A DNA stretch of 64,000 bases from Deinococcus gobiensis I-0 (GCF_000252445.1 NC_017790.1:2611001-2675000); one strand, 5' to 3'; shown: positions 45,668 to 56,053, numbered from the stretch's first letter. Translations and numbers: made by a program. The notes: generated by a model from the sequence alone, not told the origin.

Positions 45668-47062
45668 TCATTTCAGCGCGCCGGCCTGTACCTCGGCGCG
45701 CAGGGTGCCGGTCACGGCGGCCCGCACCACGAGGGCCTGGGGGGTCACGTCCAGCGCCGTCACGCGCAGCGGCCCTACCGTCCCGTCCAGGTTCAGTCCC
45801 GGCACGGGCGAGAAGGGCAGGCGGGCGGCCAGGCTGCTCCGGGCCCGCTCCAGCGCGGGCGTCAGGTCGAACCGGGCGGCGCGCGACAGGTACTCCTGCG
45901 CGCGGGCGTCGGCCAGCCACGCGACGGCGCGCCCGCTCAGGCCCTCCCGGCGCGTCTGCACACTCACGTCCCGCAGGGTCACGACCTGGGTTGCAGGGTC
46001 GAGGACCGGGCTGCCGGTCACGTCGGTCGTCACTTCCAGCCGCAGGCCCAGCGGCCCGCGCACCTCGGCGCGCACGGCGGCCCGGACACGGGTGCCGGCA
46101 GGTGTGAGGCGCACGTCCAGCACATGCAGGACCGGGCCGGTGGGCACCGGCAGGGTGTAGGGGCGCGCGGCGGCCGAGCGGGTCGCCAGCGCCGAGAGGT
46201 CGGCGTAGGGCAGCGCCAGCGGCACTGCCAGACTCAGGCCCGGCGCGAGGGTGGGCGCGCTCGCCAGTGGGGGCAGGGAGCGGGCGGCGACCTCGGGCGC
46301 GCGGCCCAGCCCCGCCCTCAGGCCGAAGGTGGCCCCCACCGTCACCCCGACCTCCTGCGCACTCAGGCGAAAGGGCGTGACTTCCAGCGCCTGGGGCGAC
46401 ACCAGTGCGTAGCCCGGCTCGGGCAGCGGCAGGGTCCAGGGCCGCTGCACCCTCGCCCAGAGCGTGCCCGCGCGCCGCCGCAGCCCCAGCCCCTCGCGCA
46501 CCGAGCGTTCGATGCCGGCCGTCACGCCGTCCAGCGCCGCGCGCACCTGCCCCCCCACGAGCGACTGCACGCTGATCTTCACGCCGGGGGCCAGCTCGAC
46601 GCTCAGGGGGTCGGTCCACACGGCGTCGGCGCTGGCCCGCACGCCCGCCTCCCACTCGGGGGTCACGTAGGGCGTGAGGCGCAGGCTGACGGTCGCCGCG
46701 CCGCCGAACGTGCGCCCCAGGGCCGCCCCCACCCCGACCGGGGCCGCCTGGAACTCGGCGCGCAGCGGCACGCGCACCACCAGGGCGTCGCCGTCGGGGA
46801 CGATGGTCGGGGTGCCGGTGCGCGTCACCGCGCCGCTGAGGCGCACCTGAAAGGCCCCGCCCAGGAACGACCGGGTCTGGTCGAGCCGCGCGAGCTCGGC
46901 GGGCACGCGGGCCTCGGCGGCGGCCTGCACGCCCGCCAGGGGCACCGACACCGGCAGCACCACGCGGGAGGCGGCGGGGGCGGGGACAGTCGGCGCGGCA
47001 GCACTCACCGGCCCAGTAGACAACGCGGCGAGCAGCAGCGGAACGTGAAGGGAAGGCACCAC
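45668..47062 (-). CDS. DUF4403-family exported protein
   Basis: 464 residues. Signal peptide (MVPSLHVPLLLAALSTGPVSA). The mature part matches the DUF4403 pattern: repeated beta-rich lipid-binding-like halves, LPVSVPLAGVQAAAEARVP, the central SVELAPGVKISVQSLVGGQ and WTLPLPEPGYALVSPQAL, and the C-terminal FDLTPALERARSSLAARL. Probably periplasmic; function unknown. GTG 47062 has TACCCT on the minus strand (47068-47073) 5 bases upstream; GTG 47059 is an alternative. Divergent from yjbQ by 53 bases. Confidence 0.83.
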   Translation of the reverse strand: MVPSLHVPLLLAALSTGPVSAAAPTVPAPAASRVVLPVSVPLAGVQAAAEARVPAELARLDQTRSFLGGAFQVRLSGAVTRTGTPTIVPDGDALVVRVPLRAEFQAAPVGVGAALGRTFGGAATVSLRLTPYVTPEWEAGVRASADAVWTDPLSVELAPGVKISVQSLVGGQVRAALDGVTAGIERSVREGLGLRRRAGTLWARVQRPWTLPLPEPGYALVSPQALEVTPFRLSAQEVGVTVGATFGLRAGLGRAPEVAARSLPPLASAPTLAPGLSLAVPLALPYADLSALATRSAAARPYTLPVPTGPVLHVLDVRLTPAGTRVRAAVRAEVRGPLGLRLEVTTDVTGSPVLDPATQVVTLRDVSVQTRREGLSGRAVAWLADARAQEYLSRAARFDLTPALERARSSLAARLPFSPVPGLNLDGTVGPLRVTALDVTPQALVVRAAVTGTLRAEVQAGALK

Positions 47063-47067
47063 GCCCC

Positions 47068-47108
47068 AGGGTAGGGCGCGCCCATGAACGCCGCCTCTGC
47101 CCTACCCT
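47068..47108. promoter_or_regulatory. Back-to-back -10 boxes of DUF4403 gene and yjbQ
   Basis: TACCCT occurs on the minus strand at 47068-47073 and on the plus strand at 47103-47108, 5 and 7 bases before the divergent start codons. Both promoters fit in 53 bases. Confidence 0.6.
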
Positions 47109-47115
47109 GGACGGC

Positions 47116-47535
47116 ATGTGGCTCCAGCGCCGAGTGACCCTGCGCCCGTACCCGCGCGGCTTTCACCTCATCACCCGCGAGGTGCTCGCCGCCCTGCCCG
47201 AACTGGGGCAGGTGGGCACGGGGCTGCTGCACGTCTTTATCGGGCACACCTCGGCCGCCCTGACGGTCAGCGAGAACGCCTCGCCCGACGTGCGGCGCGA
47301 CTTCGAGCGGTACTTCAATCACGCGGTGCCCGACGGCTGGCCCGAATTCAAGCACACCCTGGAGGGCGACGACGACATGGCCGCCCACATCAAGGCGAGC
47401 GTGCTGGGCAGCAGCCTGACCCTGCCGGTGGGCGCGGGCCGCCTCGTCCTGGGCACCTGGCAGGGCCTGTACCTGTGCGAACACCGCGACCGGGGTGGGG
47501 CGCGCTCGCTGGTGCTCACCCTGCACGGCGAGTAG
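47116..47535 (+). CDS. yjbQ: YjbQ/UPF0047 family protein
   Basis: 139 residues. LLHVFIGHTSAALTVSENASPDVRRDFE (in part), the central LEGDDDMAAHIKASVLGSS and GTWQGLYLCEHRDRGGAR are the family signatures, with conserved His/Asp that resemble a metal site. Relatives show weak thiamine-phosphate synthase activity, but the physiological role is unsettled. Next to nos, with a 6-2-6 hairpin (47563-47576) and separate -10 between them. Confidence 0.92.
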   Translation: MWLQRRVTLRPYPRGFHLITREVLAALPELGQVGTGLLHVFIGHTSAALTVSENASPDVRRDFERYFNHAVPDGWPEFKHTLEGDDDMAAHIKASVLGSSLTLPVGAGRLVLGTWQGLYLCEHRDRGGARSLVLTLHGE

Positions 47536-47562
47536 GCAGTTCCCTGCTCCGGCTGTGGCCTT

Positions 47563-47576
47563 CCCCCACCTGGGGG
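47563..47576 (+). terminator. Short hairpin after yjbQ
   Basis: CCCCCA-CC-TGGGGG palindrome, no T-run; weak terminator or structure. Confidence 0.35.
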
Positions 47577-47596
47577 CACTCCCCCGAACCCTGACG

Positions 47597-47611
47597 GCGG
47601 GACATTCCCGC
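47597..47611. promoter_or_regulatory. Palindrome at the nos promoter
   Basis: GCGGGA-CAT-TCCCGC is a perfect 6-3-6 inverted repeat. The nos -10 TAGCCT is at 47626-47631, so the -35 position (about 47603-47608) falls inside it. Candidate operator; regulator unknown. Confidence 0.5.
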
Positions 47612-47625
47612 AGAGGCGGCGGCGC

Positions 47626-47631
47626 TAGCCT
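47626..47631 (+). promoter_or_regulatory. -10 box of nos (leaderless)
   Basis: TAGCCT, 6 bases before ATG 47638. Confidence 0.6.
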
Positions 47632-47637
47632 CGCAGG

Positions 47638-48765
47638 ATGACCCTGACCCCCCCGGCCCTGCTGCGAGAGGCGGAACGGTTCCTGAGCGGCATGTACGCC
47701 GAGCGCGCGCTGGAGGGCCTGGACGACCGGCTGCGCGCCGTCCGGGACGAGCTGACCCGCACCGGCAGCTATACCCTGAGCGCCGGGGAACTCGAATACG
47801 GGGGCCGGGTGGCGTGGCGCAACTCGACCCGCTGCGTGGGGCGGCTGTACTGGGAGGCGCTGGAGGTGCGTGACCTGCGTCACGTCACCGCCCACGAGGA
47901 GGTCTTCGCGCACCTGTGTGCCCACCTGGAAGACGCCTTTCACGGCGGGCATCTGCGCCCGCTCATGAGCGTGTTCGGGCCGGGGGTGCGCGTGCACAAC
48001 CCGCAGCTCATCCGCTACGCGGCGTACCGGCAGCCGGGCACTCCGGGAGGCGTGGTCGGCGACCCGGCCAACCTCGCCCTGACCGACTGGCTGCGCACGC
48101 TGGGCTGGGCGGGCGGCCCCGGCACCCCCTTCGACGTACTGCCGCTGGCCATTGAGTCGGCCGGACAGCTCCGGCTGTTCACGCTGCCGCCCCAGGCCGT
48201 GCAGGAGGTCGCGCTGACCCACCCCGACTGCCCGGCGGTGGGCGAGCTGGGGCTGCGCTGGCACGCGCTGCCGGTCATCAGCGACATGAGCCTGGAGGTC
48301 GGCGGGCTGAGCCTGGCGTGCGCGCCCTTCAGCGGCTGGTACGTGCAGACCGAGATCGCCGCGCGCAACCTCGCCGACGCCGACCGCTACGACCAGCTGC
48401 CGGCGGTGGCGCGCGCCCTGGGCCTGGACACCTCGCGCGAGCGCACGCTGTGGCGCGACCGCGCGCTGGTCGAGCTGAACGTGGCGACCCTGCATTCTTT
48501 CGAGGAGGCCGGGGTCAAGATCGCCGACCACCACACGGTCACGCGGCACTTCCGGCGCTTCGAGGAACGCGAGGCGCGCGCCGGGCGCGAGGTACGCGCC
48601 AAGTGGTCCTGGCTCATCCCGCCGCTCTCGCCCGCGACGACCCCGGTGTGGGGACAACGCTACAAGTCGCGCGAGGAGTCGCCCAACTTCGTGCGGCCGC
48701 CCGCCCGCTGGGAGGCCCCGGCACCCGCCGCTGCGGCGACCGGCTGCCCCTTCCATGGCCACTGA
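47638..48765 (+). CDS. nos: Bacterial nitric oxide synthase oxygenase
   Basis: 375 residues: oxygenase domain only, as in other bacteria; it needs an external reductase. Oxidises L-arginine to citrulline and NO. Proximal heme Cys in WRNSTRCVGRLYW, and FSGWYVQTEIAARNLAD with HSFEEAGVKIADHHTVTRHF carry the arginine/pterin-site region (quoted in parts). The C-terminus ends in TGCPFHGH, a Cys-Pro motif beyond the usual fold. No tryptophanyl-tRNA synthetase gene is adjacent in this window. Leaderless-type start. Confidence 0.95.
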   Translation: MTLTPPALLREAERFLSGMYAERALEGLDDRLRAVRDELTRTGSYTLSAGELEYGGRVAWRNSTRCVGRLYWEALEVRDLRHVTAHEEVFAHLCAHLEDAFHGGHLRPLMSVFGPGVRVHNPQLIRYAAYRQPGTPGGVVGDPANLALTDWLRTLGWAGGPGTPFDVLPLAIESAGQLRLFTLPPQAVQEVALTHPDCPAVGELGLRWHALPVISDMSLEVGGLSLACAPFSGWYVQTEIAARNLADADRYDQLPAVARALGLDTSRERTLWRDRALVELNVATLHSFEEAGVKIADHHTVTRHFRRFEEREARAGREVRAKWSWLIPPLSPATTPVWGQRYKSREESPNFVRPPARWEAPAPAAAATGCPFHGH

Positions 48766-48930
48766 GGCCCCTGCATCCCGCAAATCGCAACGTTCGGTGC
48801 ATTCTCCTTAAAGGTGGCGTCAGACACAGAGTCCTAGACTGGAGATACCCGCGCCGCAGCGTGGCCGCCCGACCTGCCAGCGCGCAGCGGAGGCCCCGGC
48901 GCAGGGCCGAAAAGGAGCACTGACATCCTC

Positions 48931-49818
48931 ATGGATTGGAAAAATCTTCCGGAAAGCGGCAATGTGGAAGACCGGCGCGGTGGTGGGGGCCTGCCCGGCG
49001 GCGGGCTCGCCATCGGCGGTATCGGGGGCCTGATCATCGCGGTGGTGGCGCTGTTTTTCGGCATTGACCCCAGCGTGATCCTGGGCGGGGGCAATTCGGG
49101 CCAGCAGACGCAGCCTCAGACACAGACGCAGACCCAGGGGGGCCAGACCCAGAGCGGGACCAAGGACGAAAGCTACCAGTTCGTCAGCCGTATCCTGGGC
49201 AGCACCGATCAGGTCTGGACGGGCATCTTCAAGCAGTCCGACCGGCAGTACACCAAACCCAAGCTGGTGCTGTTCAGCGGCGGCGTGCAGACCGCCTGCG
49301 GGCAGGCCAGCAGCGCGGTGGGGCCGTTCTACTGCCCTCTGGACAGCAAGGTGTACCTGGACACCGGTTTTTTCAACACCATGCAGCAGCGGCTCGGCGG
49401 CGGCGGCGACTTCGCCTACGCCTATGTGATCGCCCACGAGGTCGGGCACCACGTTCAGAACGAACTGGGCATCGCCGATCAGGTCGAGCGCAAGCAGCGC
49501 GCCGCCCGCAGCGAGGCCGAGGCCAACAGCTACAGCGTGCGCCTGGAACTTCAGGCCGACTGCTTCGCAGGCGTATGGGGCAACAAGGTGCGCGGCAGCG
49601 AGGCCGCCAACCTGACCCAGCAGGACATCCGCGAGGCCCTGAGCACCGCCTCGGCCATCGGCGACGACACGCTGCAACGCGCCGGGCAGGGCCGCGTCGT
49701 GCCGGACTCGTTCACGCACGGCAGCAGCCAGCAGCGCGTCAACTGGTTCAACAAGGGCTTCCAGTCGGGCAACCCCAACAACTGCGACACCCTGAACGTT
49801 CCCTACAACCAGCTCTGA
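48931..49818 (+). CDS. Neutral zinc metallopeptidase (YpfJ family)
   Basis: 295 residues. One TM helix ([18 protein letters not shown], about 28-45), a Gln/Thr repeat linker ([15 protein letters not shown]), then the peptidase domain with [16 protein letters not shown], zinc motif AHEVGHHVQ and third ligand Glu in [12 protein letters not shown]. Anchored with the catalytic domain outside. Substrate unknown. AAAGGAG is 13 bases before the ATG, further than usual; TAGACT at 48835-48840 is a possible -10, giving a leader near 85 bases. Confidence 0.92.
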   Translation: MDWKNLPESGNVEDRRGGGGLPGGGLAIGGIGGLIIAVVALFFGIDPSVILGGGNSGQQTQPQTQTQTQGGQTQSGTKDESYQFVSRILGSTDQVWTGIFKQSDRQYTKPKLVLFSGGVQTACGQASSAVGPFYCPLDSKVYLDTGFFNTMQQRLGGGGDFAYAYVIAHEVGHHVQNELGIADQVERKQRAARSEAEANSYSVRLELQADCFAGVWGNKVRGSEAANLTQQDIREALSTASAIGDDTLQRAGQGRVVPDSFTHGSSQQRVNWFNKGFQSGNPNNCDTLNVPYNQL

Positions 49819-49883
49819 GCGCGGTGCAGGAGGGACGCGGGCCAGTGCGGCGCCGCGTCCCTCCTCTCTTGCGACCCCGCGCC

Positions 49884-49913
49884 TTGACGCTGCCCACCGC
49901 GCCGCGCTCTGCT
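49884..49913 (+). promoter_or_regulatory. Promoter of the M48-like metallopeptidase gene
   Basis: TTGACG (49884-49889), 18-base spacer, TCTGCT (49908-49913), 6 bases before ATG 49920. Confidence 0.55.
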
Positions 49914-49919
49914 GGGCAC

Positions 49920-50624
49920 ATGTCGGCCCCCCCACCCACCCTCACCGTCGCCGGCCTGCGCGTCGTGCTGCGGCGCAGCGCCCGCCGCCGGACCCTGGCC
50001 CTTCAGGTGCGCGGCGGCGTGGTCACGGCTTACGCCCCCACCCGGCTGCCCGAGACCACCATCCGCGCCTTCGTCGAGGCCAAGCGCGACTGGCTGGCGC
50101 ACCACCTGGACCGGCAGGCGCAGGTCGCCGCCGCGCCGCCCACCCCTTTACCCAGTGACGGCGCGCCTATTTCCTTCCTGGGCGAAATGCTGACCTTGCG
50201 CGCAGTGCCGGGACTGACCCAGCCCGTACGGGTAGGCCATGAACTGCGTCTCCTGGCTGCCGACCCCGCCGGGCTGGCGGCGCAGGTCCAGGCGTGGCGA
50301 CGCGCGGCCACGCCGGAGCCGTACACGCGGCTGGTCCGCGACTTCGCCGCGCGGCTGGGCGCCCTGGACCGCCTGGGTACAGTCAGGGTCAGCGACACGC
50401 GCAGCCGCTGGGGCAGTTGCACGGCGCGCGGCGACATCCGCCTGCACTGGGCGCTGAGCGCCGCGCCACTGCCCGTGCTGGAGTACGTCGCGTTGCACGA
50501 GGCCGCGCACCTGCTGGAACTCAACCACTCGCCGCGCTACTGGGCGCACGTCGCCCGCCTGATGCCGGACCACCGGGCGCAGCGGGCCTGGCTGCGGGCG
50601 CACGGGGCCGAGCTGCTGGCCTGA
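49920..50624 (+). CDS. YgjP-like (DUF45/M48-type) metallopeptidase
   Basis: 234 residues. N-terminal RRSARRRTLALQVRGGVVTAYAP, the SRWGSC motif in SDTRSRWGSCTARGDI, and the gluzincin-type motif LHEAAHLLELNHSPRYW, which binds zinc. Typical of small cytoplasmic YgjP/SprT-like proteins; substrate not known. ATG 49920 is set by the TTGACG/TCTGCT promoter ending 6 bases before it; the longer frame overlaps the upstream peptidase gene. Confidence 0.88.
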   Translation: MSAPPPTLTVAGLRVVLRRSARRRTLALQVRGGVVTAYAPTRLPETTIRAFVEAKRDWLAHHLDRQAQVAAAPPTPLPSDGAPISFLGEMLTLRAVPGLTQPVRVGHELRLLAADPAGLAAQVQAWRRAATPEPYTRLVRDFAARLGALDRLGTVRVSDTRSRWGSCTARGDIRLHWALSAAPLPVLEYVALHEAAHLLELNHSPRYWAHVARLMPDHRAQRAWLRAHGAELLA

Positions 50625-50631
50625 AGACCAT

Positions 50632-50652
50632 AAAAAATCCCGCCGGAGCGGG
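50632..50652 (-). terminator. Intrinsic terminator of the coiled-coil protein gene
   Basis: On the minus strand CCCGC and GCGGG (50652-50648 and 50643-50639) with loop TCCG, then A and TTTTTT (50637-50632). Confidence 0.8.
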
Positions 50653-50671
50653 GATCAGAAGGTGCCGGGGC

Positions 50672-51244
50672 TCAGAGGTCCAGCGGGTCGGGATTCTTGC
50701 TGGCGGCCTTGCCCTCGTCGACACTCTCGCGGTGGCGCACCATCTCGTCGCGGGCGGCCTCGTTGCCCTGGCTGGCGGTCTTGTCGCCGGGCACGAGACG
50801 CTCGTCGCTGTGCTGCATGGTGGGGTCGGGGGTGGTGGGCACGTCGTTCTTGGTCATGGAAACCTCCTGGCCGGGGTGGGGCACGGCGGCGGGTACGTTG
50901 GGGGCAGTCCTGGGAGCGGCGGTCGCGGTCGGCGTCGCCACCGGATAGTCCGGCTCGACCCGCACGGTTCCCGCCTCGTCGGGCACGCTGCCCAGCTCGG
51001 CGATCAGGCGCTCGCGGGCCTGGATTTCGCCCTCCAGCCGCCGGATTTCGACCTGGACCTCGGCCATCTGGTCCGGCTGCGCGCCGCCGTGGTACGCGCG
51101 GCCCAGGCGGCCGTAGGTGCCGTCGAGTTCGCGCCCGAGCTGAAAGACCTCCATGCGCAGGCGGGCGACCTGGGCGACCTCCTCGCCCCGGCGCTGCACC
51201 TTCTCGGCCCCACGGCGCACGGTGTCCAGAATGTTATCGAGCAT
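50672..51244 (-). CDS. Coiled-coil protein with an internal start (possible two-in-one gene)
   Basis: 190 residues from ATG 51244 (CAGACT 7 bases upstream). The N-terminal half is a coiled coil (MLDNILDTVRRGAEKVQRR onward, Gln/Glu/Arg heptads to about residue 90); then a Pro/Ala/Thr linker (about 100-128) and a polar C-terminal 61 residues. Inside the linker AGGAGG stands 5 bases before an in-frame ATG at 50857, which would give the 61-residue C-terminal part (MTKNDVPTTPDPTMQ...) separately. No family recognised. May be a fusion or a gene with two products. Confidence 0.7.
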   Translation of the reverse strand: MLDNILDTVRRGAEKVQRRGEEVAQVARLRMEVFQLGRELDGTYGRLGRAYHGGAQPDQMAEVQVEIRRLEGEIQARERLIAELGSVPDEAGTVRVEPDYPVATPTATAAPRTAPNVPAAVPHPGQEVSMTKNDVPTTPDPTMQHSDERLVPGDKTASQGNEAARDEMVRHRESVDEGKAASKNPDPLDL

Positions 51245-51294
51245 AGACCCCAGTCTGAGGGCGCGGCCCACCCGGGTGGGTGAGGCGGGATTTA

Positions 51295-51320
51295 GGGAAG
51301 GTGTAGCCCGTCCCCTTCCC
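51295..51320 (-). terminator. Hairpin after the sugar-utilisation operon
   Basis: GGGAAGG (51295-51301) pairs with CCTTCCC (51314-51320); on the minus strand the stem is followed by TAAATCC, so the U-run is poor. Confidence 0.45.
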
Positions 51321-51325
51321 CGGCC

Positions 51326-53197
51326 TCAGCCCGCGACCTCCCCGCGCGCCATGCGCAGCAGCGGGGCCAGGGCCAGCCCGATGGCCGCGTCCCAGCCCTG
51401 CGGGTGGCAGGCGGCGGGGTAGGGCACCGGCCCCAGCCCCGGCTCACGCCCGAAGCCCGCGAACAGTTCGCTCAGGCGCCGGTCGTCGGCGGCGCGCGCC
51501 GCACCGAACAGGGCGCGCGCCACCTGCGCAGCCTCGGCGTGCAGGCCGTAGCGGGCCATGCCCAGCGCGGCGGCGGCGGTGTCGTGCGGCCACACGCTGC
51601 CGTTGTGGTACGACACCGGGTTGTAGCGCGGCTGCCCCTCGCCCAGCGTCCGGACGCCCCAGCCGCTCCACAGTTCGGGTTCCAGGGCCACGCGCGCCAC
51701 CTGAGCGGCATGCTCTGGGGCGAACAGGCCGGTCCAGAGGGTATGCGCCGGGTTGCTCACGAGCACGCGCAGGGGCCGCTTGTCGCCGTTCAGGCCGTGG
51801 GCGTAATACCCGCGCTCGGGCCACCAGAAGGCCTCCTGCACCTGCCCGCGCAGCCGCTCGGCGCGGGCCTCCCACTCGGGGGCGCGCTCCGGCTCGCCCA
51901 GCAGGCGGTAGAGGTCGGCGGCGGCGCGGTAGGCGGCGTAGGCGTAGCCCTGCACCTCGATCACGGCGACGTGACCGCTCACGTCTTCACCGTCCTCGGT
52001 GAAGGTGCTGTCGCCACTGTCCTTCCAGACCGCGTTGGTGATGCCGCCGGGGTCGGGCGTGTACTCGATCAGGCCGTCGCCGTCGGGGTCGCCGTCGCTC
52101 AGGAGCCAGCCCAGGGCCGCCTCCCAGTGGGGGCGCAGCTCGGCGGCCAGTTCGGGGTGTTCGGCGCTCAGCTCGCCGACCAGCCACACGAACAGCGGCG
52201 TGGCATCGGCGGTCGCGTAGTAGGGGCGGTGGGGCGTACGGCCGGTGCGGGTCAGCTCGCCCACGCGCATCTCGTGCAGGATCTTGCCGGGCTGCTCCAG
52301 GGTCACGGGGTCGTAGCCCTGGCCCTGGTGCGCCGCGAGGTAGCGCGCCACCGTCAGGGCCAGCTCGGGCAGGTGACGGTGGACCATCAGCGCGATGATC
52401 ATGCTGTCGCGGCCGAAGGGCGCCACGAACCAGGGCAGCCCCGCCGCCGGAAAGGCCCCCTGCGGTGTGCGGAAACTCAGGCTGCGCAGGTCCTGCACGC
52501 TGCGGCGCACGACGGCGGCGTCCTCCGGGTCCAGGCCCGCCCAGGCCGGGGCCAGCCGCGCGCTCAGGGCGTCGTACTCGGCGGCCAGGGCCTGCGGGTC
52601 GCCGGGCGTGGGCGTCTCGTCGCCCTCCAGCGGAAAGACGCTGACCCGCACCCGGGTCACGTCCTCACCCAGCGTCCAGCGCAACGCCTCGCCGTCCCAG
52701 GTGGCGGGGGGCGAGGCCCGCACGGCGGCGCGCACACGCAGCCCGTCCTGCGCCGTGTACGCGAAGTCCACGCCGCCCCCAGCAGCCTGCACTTCCACGG
52801 CGCGCGTCCCCAGGCCATCCGGCCAGCCGCGCACCTCGAACATGTCCACGAAGTCGGCCGACAGGAACAGCGCCAGTTCGTGCGGGCCCTCGCCCACGTA
52901 GCGGGTGACGGTCAGGTCGTCGCGCAGTTCGGTCGCGCTGACGGTCAGGTCGCGGCGCAGGCCCACCTTCATGGTGTACCCCACGTCGGCGTTCGCGCTC
53001 TGCTCGTGCAGCCAGAAGGGATAGCGTTCCTGCTGCGCCAGGGTCTGGGGCCGCTCGCCGTCCAGCCGCCACTCGTAGCGGCGCAGGTAGCGGGTGTCGC
53101 GGCGGTACAGGCCACTCTCGCCCTGTGCCACGGCGTAGCCAGCGTCGCCCACCAGATAGAGGTCGTTTTCCTTGAGAACCGTGCGGGTACTGAGCAT
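51326..53197 (-). CDS. Amylo-alpha-1,6-glucosidase / glycogen debranching-type glycosidase
   Basis: 623 residues. N-terminal beta domain (GDE_N type: TVLKENDLYLVGDAGYAVAQGESGLYRRDTRYLRRYEW in parts) and a C-terminal (alpha/alpha)6 barrel with GLPWFVAPFGRDSMI, YYATADATPLFVWL, VWKDSGDSTF, IEVQGYAYAAYRAAADL and YNPVSYHNGSVWPHDTA (catalytic acids of the GH63/GH133-like group). Probably hydrolyses alpha-glucosidic or branch linkages of imported oligosaccharide. ATG 53197 has AAGG upstream; the longer frame reads permease antisense. Last gene of the sugar operon. Confidence 0.88.
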   Translation of the reverse strand: MLSTRTVLKENDLYLVGDAGYAVAQGESGLYRRDTRYLRRYEWRLDGERPQTLAQQERYPFWLHEQSANADVGYTMKVGLRRDLTVSATELRDDLTVTRYVGEGPHELALFLSADFVDMFEVRGWPDGLGTRAVEVQAAGGGVDFAYTAQDGLRVRAAVRASPPATWDGEALRWTLGEDVTRVRVSVFPLEGDETPTPGDPQALAAEYDALSARLAPAWAGLDPEDAAVVRRSVQDLRSLSFRTPQGAFPAAGLPWFVAPFGRDSMIIALMVHRHLPELALTVARYLAAHQGQGYDPVTLEQPGKILHEMRVGELTRTGRTPHRPYYATADATPLFVWLVGELSAEHPELAAELRPHWEAALGWLLSDGDPDGDGLIEYTPDPGGITNAVWKDSGDSTFTEDGEDVSGHVAVIEVQGYAYAAYRAAADLYRLLGEPERAPEWEARAERLRGQVQEAFWWPERGYYAHGLNGDKRPLRVLVSNPAHTLWTGLFAPEHAAQVARVALEPELWSGWGVRTLGEGQPRYNPVSYHNGSVWPHDTAAAALGMARYGLHAEAAQVARALFGAARAADDRRLSELFAGFGREPGLGPVPYPAACHPQGWDAAIGLALAPLLRMARGEVAG

Positions 53198-53348
53198 CGT
53201 TGAAATCCTTGTCTGAGAACCTGAGAACGCTTGAAAGGTAGGAAATCGGGAGTGACCGGTGGAGAAAGTGGGAGGGGGCAGCCGGGTCGCCGGGAAGCCG
53301 GACGGGTCAGACCTTCGCCTCAGCGTTTCCCCCCGCCACCGCCCCAGC

Positions 53349-54874
53349 TCACCCCTTGACCGCGCTGTCGGCCCCGGTATCCACGAAATACCGCTGGAAC
53401 ACCACGAAGATGAGGATGACCGGCAGCGCACTCAGGACCGCCCCCGCCAGGATCAGGCCGTAGTCGCCCTGGCCGCCGTACAGGCCCTGGAAACTCGACA
53501 GCCCCACCGTGAGGGTGTAGTCCGTGTTCTGGCGCAGGATGACCAGCGGCCAGAAGAAATCGTTCCACGCGCCCTGGAACTGGGTGATGGACAGCGCGAC
53601 CAGGGACGGCCCCACCTGCGGCAGCATCACCCGGAAGAAGGTGGTGGCCGGTCCCGCGCCGTCGATGGCCGCCGATTCCTCCAGCTCGCGCGGCAGGCCC
53701 TCGAAGAACTGGCGCATCAGGAAGGTGCCGCCCGCGAGCGCCACCGCGCCGTTGAGCCACAGGCCCCACAGGTTGAGCAGCCCCAGGTCGCGCAGCAGCA
53801 CGTAGTTGCTGACGAGGTTGACCTGCCCCGGCACCATCTGCACGAACAGGACCGCCACGAAGAACACCGCCGCTCTGCCCGCAAAATTCAGCCGCGCCAG
53901 CGCGTAGCCCGCCAGCGAGCACACCAGGATGGCCGTGACCACCCGCAAGAAGGCGTACAGGAACGAATTGAAGATCCACGAAAAGAACAGGCTGCGGCCG
54001 GTCTGCGGGTTGACCGTCTCGTCGAAGGCGCGGCGGTAGTTGTTGAAGGTGTAACCCAGAATGCCCGGCGTCACGTTGCGGAAGGCGAAGGAACGCCCGA
54101 AGTTCTGGCGGTCGCTGGGCGGCAGGGTGCTGCCCACGATGCTCTGGCCGCGCGCCACGTCCACCTGAAGCGGCGTGCGCACGAAGGTCGGGCCGCGCAG
54201 GTAGTAGGCCTCCCCCACCCGCGCGAGTTCGACCGGCTGCGAGGCCACCAGGTTGAACTGCTGCGCCTGGGCCTCCGGCGTGTCGAGCGTGACCGGCACC
54301 GCCCGGCCGCCCACCGTCGCCCGCAGCGTGCCGTCGGCGGCGGGCGCGGCCAGCACCGCCTGCACGAGGTCGCCACTCTGGCGGGTGAGGGCCGGCGAGG
54401 TGACGGTGATACGGTAGCGCCGCACGTCGCCTTCCTGCCCGACCTGCTCGGTGCGCACCTGGGCGAAGTCGCGCGCCTGGGCGAAACGCGTGGTCGCCAC
54501 GAGACTCACCGGCTGGTACGGAAAGAGGGCCACCGCCGGGGCCTCCTGCGGCGCGCCGGGCGGCGAGGCCACGCGGACCTCGAAGGTCACGGGGCGGCCG
54601 GGGCGCAGGCCACCGGACCAGCCGTCGCCCGACCCCTGCACGCCCAGGGCGTAGGCCTGCCGCACCGGCGCGCCCGAGAGCTGCGGAATGACCAGCCGGG
54701 GCGGATACTCGTTGGGGTCGTCCTTGAGGCTGCTCAGCACGCCCATCAGGAAGGGGCCCAGGAAAAAGAAGCTCATCAGCAGCATGAAGGCGTAGAGCCA
54801 CCCGGCCCGCGCCCAGCGCCGCCGCGCCAGCCAGCGCGTCTGGTCGGGGGCCGGCGTTTCGCGGGGAAGCGCCG

Positions 54875-54878
<4 letters not shown>
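53349..54878 (-). CDS. Sugar ABC transporter permease, MalG-type with large extra domain
   Basis: 509 residues against about 280 for usual MalG-type subunits. TM1 (LYAFMLLMSFFFLGPFLMGVLSSL) is followed by about 220 residues of beta-rich soluble sequence, then the normal five-helix core starting at WIFNSFLYAFLRVVTAILVCSL, with the EAA loop EESAAIDGAGPATTFFRVMLPQ (in parts) that contacts the ATPase. The insert should be on the outside, like the P2 loop of MalF. GTG 54878 overlaps the previous stop (GTGA) and has GGAGG 4 bases upstream. No ATPase gene is in the operon. Confidence 0.9.
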
Positions 54879-55969
<1,091 letters not shown>

Positions 55970-56053
55970 GCCCACCTCCCGGCAGGTGAGAAACAATCGG
56001 TGGGGCAGGCAGCGCGGCGGGCGGCCACGCTCCCGAAAGGCGCGCCCGTATCT

